A stretch of 37,673 bases of DNA from Sphingobacteriales bacterium (GTDB lineage: Bacteria; Bacteroidota; Bacteroidia; Sphingobacteriales; Sphingobacteriaceae): assembly GCA_015654985.1 (NCBI GenBank), contig JAATFW010000233.1, positions 1 to 37,673 of the forward strand, in the 5' to 3' direction. This document shows positions 9,749 through 17,673 of the stretch, in pieces (positions within the stretch are counted from its first letter, which is position 1; every line of letters starts with the position of its first letter). The translations under genes were made by a program, and so were the position numbers. The notes beneath the pieces are model-generated. The model was given only the letters and a program-made list of their open reading frames with translations, was not told the origin of the DNA and searched no databases.

Positions 9749-12700
9749 ATGAGAATTTTTACGCTTTTTAAGTGTAGGGCGCTTTCTTTTTACCCTGCCG
9801 GATCCTTCTATGTCATAAAATTTGTGGCAGTTTTACTATTCACAGTCGCCCTGCAGTTGTCGTTAGCGGGGCAAAAACTTAAAATTAATATTTCTGAAAA
9901 GAACGCGCCTTTGGAACGTATTTTTAATGCAATACGCTCACAAACGAATTACAATTTCGTCTACACACGGGAGATGCTTGAAGGTGCCAGGCAGGTAAGC
10001 ATAAACGTTACCAATGCATCGCTTAGCCAGGTACTCGATCTTTGCTTTAACGGACAGCCGCTTAGCTACAGGATTGATCAGAATACCATTATCATATCCC
10101 GCAACAGGCAATCGGATAAAGACCGGACCCCGGTGCCCGGCCAGACGCAGCTTCAAAAAAAACGGGTTACGGGTATTGTGAGAGATACTGTGGGACCAAT
10201 GCCGGGAGTATCGGTAAAAGTGAAAGGGACGCCAAACATTGGCACCCTTACCGACGAGAACGGGCGCTATGTGCTGGATGTGCCCGATGAAAATGTGGTT
10301 TTGGTAGTTACTATGGTAGGCTATGTTACACAGGAACTGCCGGTAAAAGGGAAAACCGTTATAAACGTTTTGATCAGGCCGGCCGAAAATCAATTGGAAG
10401 AAGCTGTAATCGTCGCTTTTGCAACCCAGAAAAAAGAGTCGATCGTTGCTTCTATCACTACAATTAATCCGAGCGAGCTGAAGGTCCCGTCGAGCAACCT
10501 GACCACCGCACTGGCCGGAAGGCTCGCCGGGGTGATTGCTTATCAGCGAAGCGGAGAACCAGGACTGGACAATGCCGATTTCTTTATCCGGGGCGTTACT
10601 ACCTTCGGATATAAAAAGGACCCTCTTATCCTGATCGACGGCGTAGAGCTTACCAGTACAGACCTTGCCCGCATGCAGCCTGACGACATAGAAAGCTTTT
10701 CTATCCTTAAGGATGCCACCGCATCTGCTTTATACGGTGCAAGAGGGGCAAACGGGGTTATCCTGGTCAAAACAAAAGAGGGAAAAGAGGGGAAGGCAAA
10801 GATCAGTGCGAGGCTTGAGAATACTATTTCGCAGCCCACCCAAAATATAGAGCTGGCAGATCCGGTAACCTATATGAGGCTTAATAATGAGGCCGTATTA
10901 ACACGCGACCCATTGCAACCCTTACCCTATTCTGATGACAAAATAGAAAATACCGTTCCGGGATCCGGATCGCTCATTTATCCTGCTACGGACTGGAAAA
11001 AAGCGCTTTTTAAAGATTATACGATGAACCAGCGCTTCAATCTGAATGTAAATGGCGGCGGAGGTGTCGCCAGGTATTACGTGGCAGGATATTTCGGCCA
11101 GGATAACGGGATCCTGAAAGTAGATAAGCGAAATAACTTTAATAATAACATCAGCCTGAAAACGTATTCACTTCGCTCCAACGTCAATGTAAACCTCTCA
11201 AAAAGTACGGAGATGATCATCAGGTTAAGCGGCGCGTTCGATGATTACACAGGACCGGTTTATGGCGGGGCAGATATGTATAAGAGGGTTATGCGGGCCA
11301 ATCCGGTGCTGTTTTCGCCGTATTATCCTATTGACGAAGACCATAAGTTCGTCAAGCATATCATGTTTGGAAATTATGATGCCGGCAATTATCTCAATCC
11401 ATACGCCGATATGGTAAAAGGATATAAAGATTATTCCCGGTCTAATATGATTGCACAATTTGAAGTAAAACAAGACCTGTCAGGATTGGTTAATGGACTG
11501 AATTTCAGAACAATGGTAAATACCACGCGGTCAACATACTTTGATGTATCTCGCTCATATAATCCTTTTTGGTACCAGTTACAATCGTATGACGCCCGAA
11601 CCGGGGAATACCGGGTAGGTATTCTGAATGAAACTACCGGAACAGAGTACCTGGGTTACAGCGAGGGCGCAAAAGACATCGCCTCCAGCCTGTATCTTGA
11701 ATCGGCCCTGAATTATGGCCACACGTTTGCCCAGAAACATTATATAAGCGGTCTTCTGGTGTTTATTATGCGGCAAAGCCTGAATGGTAATGCCGGTGAT
11801 GTTCAGTCGTCTTTGCCCTTCCGTAACACAGGGCTTTCGGGCAGGGCCACTTATTCGTACAGTAACCGGTATTTTACAGAAGTTAATTTCGGTTATAACG
11901 GCTCCGAGCGTTTTTATAAAACAAACCGGTTCGGCTTTTTCCCCTCGGCCGGTGCGGCGTGGAGTATTTCAAACGAACGGTTCTGGGAGCCCCTGAAAAA
12001 CACGGTCAATAACTTTCGGTTGCGTGCTACCTATGGCCTGGTTGGAAATGATGCGATTGGCAATGTGAATGACAGATTTATGTACTTGTCGAACGTAAAC
12101 ATGGACAACCCGGGGCGTGCGGCAACCTTCGGAAGAGATAATACCTATACCAGGAACGGGATTTCGATTTCCCGCTATTCAGATCCCGATATCACCTGGG
12201 AAACATCGCAAAAGCTCAACCTTGCTTTGGAACTGGGCCTTTTTAACAAGGTTAATTTTATCGGTGAGTACTTCAGCGAAAAAAGAAAAAATATCCTGAT
12301 GACCCGTGCAGGTACTCCTGCTACCATGGGACTCGAGGCCCAGCCAAGGGCCAATGTAGGAAAGGCAGAGGGAGAGGGCGTCGACCTGTCACTTGATTAC
12401 TCGCAATCTTTCAGCCGGAACCTCTGGATCCAGGGAAGGGCTAACTTTACCTACGCCACCAGTAAATTTGTTGTTTATGAAGAACCGCTTTACACGAAAG
12501 AGTGGTGGAAAGCACATGCAGGCTATCCGATATCGCAGGAGTGGGGCCTGATTGCCGAACGTCTTTTTGTAGACGATTACGAAGCTGCTAATTCTCCAAA
12601 ACAGAACTATGGTGTTTACGGAGGCGGAGATATTAAATTCCGCGATGTTAACGGCGACGGACAGATCACTAATCTGGACCAGGTCCCGATAGGATATCCT

Positions 12701-13237
12701 ACGACTCCTGAAATTGTTTATGGGTTTGGTTTCTCTGTCGGCTATAAAAAATTTGATTTTTCTTCTTTCTTCCAGGGAGTGGGACGCGAATCGTTCTGGA
12801 TCGATGCGGAGGCCACTGCCCCCTTTGTTCCATTTTATTATCAGTCAGAAAGGGATGGCAATGCAGCCATATTAGGATATCAGGTACGGAACCAGCTTAT
12901 AAAAGCATATGCTGATGATCACTGGTCTGAGGAAAACAAAAACCTGTATGCCCTTTGGCCAAGGCTTAGTCCGGATATTAATAGTAACAATACGCAAAGG
13001 AGCACCTGGTTCATGCGCAACGGCGCTTTCCTCCGGTTAAAACAGGTAGAGCTGGGCTACACGCTTACTGAGAAGTTTACCCGCAGGATCGGTTTATCCA
13101 AACTCAGGATATATGCCAACGGGACCAACTTATTCTCGTGGACCAACTTTAAGCTATGGGATATTGAAATGGCAGGTAACGGCCTGGGATATCCTGTCCA
13201 GAAAGTGTTTAACATAGGTGTAAATGTCTCATTATAA
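9749..13237 (+). CDS. SusC-family TonB-dependent transducer with STN domain
   Basis: This is an outer-membrane glycan transporter that can also report substrate to the FecR anti-sigma factor. A long N-terminal leader ends near residue 42 (SLAGQ). An STN domain covers about 43-117 (LKINISEKNAPLERIFNAI, NYNFVYTREML, NTIIISRN). A CarboxypepD_reg-like domain lies at about 140-212 (VTGIVRDTVGPMPGVSVKV), followed by the EEAVIVAFATQKKES segment. The plug has DPLILIDGVELTS and FSILKDATASALYGARGANG. The barrel runs to the C-terminal VFNIGVNVSL. At 1162 residues it is normal for an STN-type SusC. The intergenic stretch before it carries short palindromes (GAAAGGACCTTTC near 9690, then AAGGCC). Its SusD gene starts 11 bases after its stop codon. 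Confidence 0.96.
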   Translation: MRIFTLFKCRALSFYPAGSFYVIKFVAVLLFTVALQLSLAGQKLKINISEKNAPLERIFNAIRSQTNYNFVYTREMLEGARQVSINVTNASLSQVLDLCFNGQPLSYRIDQNTIIISRNRQSDKDRTPVPGQTQLQKKRVTGIVRDTVGPMPGVSVKVKGTPNIGTLTDENGRYVLDVPDENVVLVVTMVGYVTQELPVKGKTVINVLIRPAENQLEEAVIVAFATQKKESIVASITTINPSELKVPSSNLTTALAGRLAGVIAYQRSGEPGLDNADFFIRGVTTFGYKKDPLILIDGVELTSTDLARMQPDDIESFSILKDATASALYGARGANGVILVKTKEGKEGKAKISARLENTISQPTQNIELADPVTYMRLNNEAVLTRDPLQPLPYSDDKIENTVPGSGSLIYPATDWKKALFKDYTMNQRFNLNVNGGGGVARYYVAGYFGQDNGILKVDKRNNFNNNISLKTYSLRSNVNVNLSKSTEMIIRLSGAFDDYTGPVYGGADMYKRVMRANPVLFSPYYPIDEDHKFVKHIMFGNYDAGNYLNPYADMVKGYKDYSRSNMIAQFEVKQDLSGLVNGLNFRTMVNTTRSTYFDVSRSYNPFWYQLQSYDARTGEYRVGILNETTGTEYLGYSEGAKDIASSLYLESALNYGHTFAQKHYISGLLVFIMRQSLNGNAGDVQSSLPFRNTGLSGRATYSYSNRYFTEVNFGYNGSERFYKTNRFGFFPSAGAAWSISNERFWEPLKNTVNNFRLRATYGLVGNDAIGNVNDRFMYLSNVNMDNPGRAATFGRDNTYTRNGISISRYSDPDITWETSQKLNLALELGLFNKVNFIGEYFSEKRKNILMTRAGTPATMGLEAQPRANVGKAEGEGVDLSLDYSQSFSRNLWIQGRANFTYATSKFVVYEEPLYTKEWWKAHAGYPISQEWGLIAERLFVDDYEAANSPKQNYGVYGGGDIKFRDVNGDGQITNLDQVPIGYPTTPEIVYGFGFSVGYKKFDFSSFFQGVGRESFWIDAEATAPFVPFYYQSERDGNAAILGYQVRNQLIKAYADDHWSEENKNLYALWPRLSPDINSNNTQRSTWFMRNGAFLRLKQVELGYTLTEKFTRRIGLSKLRIYANGTNLFSWTNFKLWDIEMAGNGLGYPVQKVFNIGVNVSL

Positions 13238-13248
13238 ATTAATCAGCT

Positions 13249-14025
13249 ATGAAGATAATAAAAACAACGATCATCCTGTCGCTATTGGTGGTGTACAGCG
13301 CCTGCAATAAGTTTATGGATATCGTGCCGGATAATATTGCAACTATTGAAAATGCCTTCACTATGCGGGCAACAGCCGAACGGTTCCTGTTTACCTGTTA
13401 TTCTTACATGCCGGAACATGGAAGCCTGTCGGCCAACCCGGCTTTTACCGCCGGCGACGAGTTCTGGTTCAGGCTAAACTTCAAAGATTTTGATGCCCCC
13501 GGCAGGCAGATCGCTTTAGGCAATCAGAATGTTGTTGAACCATATATCAATTGCTGGCAGGGAATAATGCAGGGAAAAGACCTGTATGAAGGGATCAGGC
13601 AGTGCAATGTTTTTCTGGAGAACATTCCCAATGTGCCGGATATGACCGAGGGCGAACGCACCCGCTGGATAGCCGAGGCAAAGTTCCTGAAAGCCTATTA
13701 TCATTTCTGGCTGTTCAGAATGTACGGTCCCATCCCGCTGATCAGGGAAAACCTGCCGGTATCGGCCGCGCCCGAACAGGTGCAGGCAGAAAGAACCCCT
13801 GTAGATGAGTGCGTTAATTACATCGTAGAACTCCTGGACGAGGCAGCACCCGGTTTACCGGAGAAAATAACAGACGAAACGGCTGAGCTGGGTCGCATTA
13901 CACGGTGTATTGCTTTATCGGTGAAAGCCTATGTATTGGTAACTGCTGCCAGTCCGCTGTTTAACGGCAACTCTGATTACAGTCAGTTTGCGAACCTGGA
14001 CGGGACGAAGCTGTTTAATAAATGA
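13249..14025 (+). pseudogene. SusD-family lipoprotein, N-terminal part before a frameshift
   Basis: This is the first 258 codons of a SusD-type surface lipoprotein paired with the upstream SusC. The lipoprotein signal ends VVYSAC, with the cysteine at residue 19, followed by NKFMDIVPDN. SusD helical segments are clear: WIAEAKFLKAYYHFWLFRMYGPIPLI and SVKAYVLVTAASPLFNGNSDY. Translation runs into TGA right after the codons for KLFNK. The next codons of a normal SusD (NDPEKWKTAARACKEATDL) are present immediately downstream in the +1 frame, so the gene is split by a single extra base. Joined, 13249-15145 would encode about 631 residues, the normal SusD size. Whether this is a sequencing error in an A-run, a true inactivating mutation or a recoding event cannot be told from the sequence. 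Confidence 0.88.
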
Positions 14026-15145
14026 TCCTGAAAAATGGAAGACAGCAGCCCGGGCCTGTAAGGAAGCGACAGACCTGTGTGAGGCGCAGGGGTACCGGCT
14101 TTATTACTACAATCAGAGCGTTACGCAATACAAAGTCTCTGATACGACGCGGGTACAGCTAAATATCAGGAACGCAGTAACCGACAAATGGAACGCCGAG
14201 ATCATCTGGGGAAATACCAACAGCATGGTCGAGGTAATTCAGAGACAGGGAATTGTCCGCGGTCTTGATCCTTCAGCAAAATCGAATGCTACACCACGTG
14301 GTAATCTGGCCCCGCCTTTAAAAATAGTCGAACTGTTCTATTCGGATAATGGAGTGCCGATAACAGAAGATAAGCAGTGGAACTATAGCAAGCGGTTTGA
14401 GCTGAAAAAGGCCACCGCTAATGACAGGTATAATATCAAAGAAGGGTATATAACAGCGGCCCTGAATTTTAACAGGGAGCCCCGGTTTTATGCCAGTCTG
14501 GGATTTGACGGCGGGATTTGGTATGGTCAGGGACGCTTTGATGATAACGATACCTGGCACGTGGAGGCTAAAAAGCTGCAGGCGCAAAGCGGCGCAACCG
14601 AAGATTCATACTCTGTAACAGGATACTGGCCCAAGAAACTTATTAATATTAAGAATGTAATGACCACATCGAATTACACCATTGAAAGATATCCGTGGCC
14701 GGTAATTCGTCTGGCAGATCTCTATCTTTTGTATGCGGAGGCCCTCAACGAAGCTGAAGGACCCGGGCCTGAAGTTTATAAATGGCTTAACCTGGTGCGG
14801 GAAAGAGCAGGCCTGCAATCTGTAGAAGATTCATGGACCAACTACTCTATATACAGTGACAAATATAAAACCAAAGAAGGACTGCGTGAGATCATCCACC
14901 GGGAAAGAACAGTTGAACTGATGTTTGAGGGACAGCGGTACTGGGACCTGAGACGGTGGAAAGAGGCATTAACGGAGCTGAACAAGCCTATCACAGGCTG
15001 GGATATTGAGCAGGAAACTGAAGAAGGTTATTATCGCGAAAATGTATTGTACAGGCAGTTGTTCCGTTCGCGCGATTACTTCTGGCCTGTAAAGGAAAAT
15101 GAACTGCTTACCAACAGAAAGGTAGTGCAAAGCTATGGATGGTAA
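13988..15145 (+). pseudogene. SusD-family lipoprotein, C-terminal part after the frameshift
   Basis: This is the C-terminal two thirds of the split SusD. True homology starts near base 14023 (NDPEKWKTAARACKEATDLCEAQGY). The ATG at 13988 is only the first one available in this frame and overlaps the N-terminal part; residues before the NDPEKW segment are not SusD. Conserved C-terminal SusD features are intact: WPVIRLADLYLLYAEALNEA, WLNLVRERAGL, LREIIHRERTVELMFEGQRYWDLRRWK and the final FWPVKENELLTNRKVVQSYGW. Because everything downstream is well preserved, the frameshift is either very recent or an artefact. The next lipoprotein gene starts 28 bases after the stop codon. Confidence 0.88.
14011..14030 (+). 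other. Frameshift site in susD (one extra A)
   Basis: The local sequence reads TTT AAT AAA TGA TCC in the upstream frame. Removing one A from the AAA at 14020-14022 gives TTT AAT AAT GAT CCT, which restores the SusD reading N-N-D-P-E-K-W. The change is a single +1 shift with no other damage nearby. Confidence 0.85.
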
Positions 15146-15173
15146 CCGAAGTTTTATTTTAAAATTTAAGTTC

Positions 15174-16364
15174 ATGAAATTTTACAATTATTTACTTTCT
15201 TTCTTCTTGGTCCTGATGATCTTTTCGGGATGCAAGGAAGATAAATTGATATCTCCGTTAAATCAGGAAGGCGCCGCACCGGGGCCGGTGACTAATGTGA
15301 GGGTGGAAAATCTTCACGGCGGTGCCAGGTTTACCTATAGTATGCCCACAGATGAGGACCTGCTTTATGTAAAGGCAGTATTTGATATCAGAGAGGGGTA
15401 TACCCGCGAGGTCAGGGCCTCATATTATACCAACAGTTTGACGATAGACGGATTCCCTGCTACCGATGAATACAAGGTAAAACTATATGCAGTGAGCAGG
15501 AGTGAAAAAGTGTCAGATCCGGTGATTGTCAGCATACACCCGCTGACACCTCCGGTGCAGGAAATATTCGAAACCTTGAGCATCAGCGAAACATTCGGCG
15601 GGATACATCTGACCTTTCAGAACACTGAGGCGGCAAGTGTTGCTGTAACTGTTTTAACGCCTAACGAACTCGGTAAACTGGCTCCGGTAGAGACCTTCTA
15701 TACAAAAACAGTTAACGGAAGCTTTTATTCGCGTGGATTTGAACCTGTAGAGCGAACTTTTGGTGTCTTTGTGCGCGACAGATGGGGAAATCTATCCGAC
15801 ACGGTGAAGGTGGCGTTAACCCCGGTCTATGAAGAATTGTTCGACCGGACAAAGTTCCGCGCGTTGCAGTTGCCAGGTGATAATTATGTGCCGCAAGCCA
15901 GCCAATGGGGAATGGAAAAGATGTGGAACGGGATTTCAAACGACCACGAGGATATATTCCAGACAATGGTGGGAAGCGGGGTGCCGAGCACATTTACCAT
16001 TGATTTGGGTATAACCGCACAAATCAGCCGTTACAAACTGTTCCACAGGGCCGGCGAAAATATTTATTCCGGGGCCGCGCCAAAGCTATGGGAGGTATAC
16101 GGAAGCAATAACCCCGACACGGATGGAGGCTGGCTGAACTGGGTCTTGCTGATGGATTGTGTCTCTTTCAAACCCTCGGCGCTGCCGGTAGGGACATATA
16201 CTACCGAAGATGTGCAGTATGGCATTATTAACGGAGAGGACTTTGTATTTCCGGAGAATGTTCCTGCGGTACGTTATCTGCGGTTCAAAATGGTGCAAAC
16301 CTGGGGCAGAACTGATTTCTTCCATATTTCAGAGCTTAAGTTTTGGGGAAAACCTTCTAATTAA
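15174..16364 (+). CDS. Surface lipoprotein, DUF4959/DUF5126/DUF5000-like
   Basis: This is a predicted surface glycan-binding lipoprotein of the kind encoded after susCD in Bacteroidetes glycan loci. I chose ATG at 15174 because it gives a clean lipoprotein signal, MKFYNYLLSFFLVLMIFSGC, with the cysteine at residue 20; an in-frame upstream ATG at 15135 overlaps susD. The first domain (about 30-120) is fibronectin-like (PGPVTNVRVENLHGGARFTY), as in DUF4959. The middle (about 125-220) resembles DUF5126 (FGVFVRDRWGNLSDTVKVALTP). The C-terminal third (about 230-395) resembles DUF5000, a discoidin-like fold (FTIDLG, RYKLFHRAG, WEVYGSNNPD, VRYLRFKM, HISELKFWG). No catalytic motif is seen. The domain names come from pattern recall. 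Confidence 0.85.
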   Translation: MKFYNYLLSFFLVLMIFSGCKEDKLISPLNQEGAAPGPVTNVRVENLHGGARFTYSMPTDEDLLYVKAVFDIREGYTREVRASYYTNSLTIDGFPATDEYKVKLYAVSRSEKVSDPVIVSIHPLTPPVQEIFETLSISETFGGIHLTFQNTEAASVAVTVLTPNELGKLAPVETFYTKTVNGSFYSRGFEPVERTFGVFVRDRWGNLSDTVKVALTPVYEELFDRTKFRALQLPGDNYVPQASQWGMEKMWNGISNDHEDIFQTMVGSGVPSTFTIDLGITAQISRYKLFHRAGENIYSGAAPKLWEVYGSNNPDTDGGWLNWVLLMDCVSFKPSALPVGTYTTEDVQYGIINGEDFVFPENVPAVRYLRFKMVQTWGRTDFFHISELKFWGKPSN

Positions 16365-16383
16365 AACATTAAAATGATCAGAA

Positions 16384-17523
16384 ATGAAACGAAATTGTAA
16401 CATATATTCAGGTATCCTGATTCTGGTTCTTGCCGCTTTATTGGCATCCTGCAGTAAAATGGACGATACTTACAAGGAATTTTTGAAAGGCGGCGAGATT
16501 GTTTATATCGGTAAGGCGGATTCTGCAAAGGCGGATCCCGGAAGAAACAGGATACAGCTTTCGTGGCTGGTTCTCGCTGATCCAAAAGTTACGGGAGCAA
16601 AGATCTATTGGAACAGCCGGCTCGATTCTCTTGTGATACCCATAAAGAAAACGGCCGACATTGATACGATACGTGTCATGCTGAACGGACTGGCAGAGGG
16701 AACATATATATTTGAGATCTATACGTTTGATGATAAAAAAAATTCATCCATGATGACTGAAGTGGTTGGATCTGTTTATGGCGACCTATATGAGAGTGCA
16801 TTACTAACAAGGCCGCTGACAGAGGCTAATTTTAAGCGGGGAAATGTTAATTTACGTTTTGGGGCGACCAATGAACAGGCTGTGTTTAGCGAAGTTGAAT
16901 TTACTAATGATCAGGACGAGGCTCAGAAAGTGCGTGTTCCGACAGACTCATTGACTTTTAAGCTGGAGAACTACAAACAAGGCAGCCCATTACGTTACCG
17001 TACAGCTTTCATTCCGGCACCCACAGCTATCGACACTTTCTATACAGCGTACGACACCGTGATCCCGGTGGAGGGTGTGCTCGAAAAAGTGCCTTATTCA
17101 AAGAGCGCCTGGTCTATCGCGGCATTTAGTTCTGAAGAGCCGAATAATACCAGGCTGGCTTCAAAGCTGATTGACGGAGACATCAACACTTTCTGGATTG
17201 CACGTTATTCTGCCAATCCAACGTCTTATCCTAATCATTATGTAACCATAGATATGGGCGCGTTGCGGCCGGTTGACGGGTTTAGTATGGTTCAAAAAAC
17301 AGGCGACAGAAAGATCAGAAAGCTGGAAATATTTATCAGCGATGACAATAATAACTGGCAAAGCCTGGGACAGTTCGAGCTTCAAAATGTAGAAAGGACC
17401 GAGCAATTCTTTACACTGTCTGCTACAGTAACTTTCCGGTATTTCAAGATTGTTCCGATATCAGGCTGGGATTCACAGGCTCAACCCGGACTGGCAGAGA
17501 TTGGGGCTTTCAGACTTGACTAA
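16384..17523 (+). CDS. Lipoprotein with DUF4998-like and F5/8-type C (discoidin) domains
   Basis: This is a predicted surface lipoprotein likely to bind glycan. The signal ends LAALLASC, with the cysteine at residue 23, then SKMDDTYKEFLKGGE, the typical start of DUF4998 proteins. The DUF4998-like part covers about residues 25-215 (IYIGKADSA-type segment, RIQLSWLVLADPKVTGAKIYW, EGTYIFEIYTFDDKKNSSM). A discoidin-type domain fills about 235-379 (LIDGDINTFWIARY, PNHYVTIDMGALRPVDGFSM, KLEIFISDDNNNWQSLGQF, RYFKIVPISGWD). It follows the previous lipoprotein gene by 19 bases and is probably the last gene of the susCD operon, since a hairpin follows. No enzymatic signature is seen. Confidence 0.87.
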   Translation: MKRNCNIYSGILILVLAALLASCSKMDDTYKEFLKGGEIVYIGKADSAKADPGRNRIQLSWLVLADPKVTGAKIYWNSRLDSLVIPIKKTADIDTIRVMLNGLAEGTYIFEIYTFDDKKNSSMMTEVVGSVYGDLYESALLTRPLTEANFKRGNVNLRFGATNEQAVFSEVEFTNDQDEAQKVRVPTDSLTFKLENYKQGSPLRYRTAFIPAPTAIDTFYTAYDTVIPVEGVLEKVPYSKSAWSIAAFSSEEPNNTRLASKLIDGDINTFWIARYSANPTSYPNHYVTIDMGALRPVDGFSMVQKTGDRKIRKLEIFISDDNNNWQSLGQFELQNVERTEQFFTLSATVTFRYFKIVPISGWDSQAQPGLAEIGAFRLD

Positions 17524-17614
17524 TAATGGGTTGCAATTAGAGGCCGGGCAAAAGTGACGTTTCTCTAAAATATTACTTTCAGAGAACTAATTTTATTGAG
17601 ACTTTTGCACCAAC

Positions 17615-17645
17615 AAGAGGCTGTTTTGAAAGCAAACAGCCTCTT
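17615..17645 (+). terminator. Hairpin, probable end of the susCD operon
   Basis: A perfect 12-bp stem (AAGAGGCTGTTT at 17615-17626, AAACAGCCTCTT at 17634-17645) encloses a 7-base loop. It lies between the DUF4998 gene and GH115. The following bases are CATTATAAAT, so the T-run is poor and the terminator call is moderate. If it terminates only partly, it would lower GH115 expression relative to the binding proteins. Confidence 0.6.
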
Positions 17646-17673
17646 CATTATAAATCGTTTAACCAATACGCAC

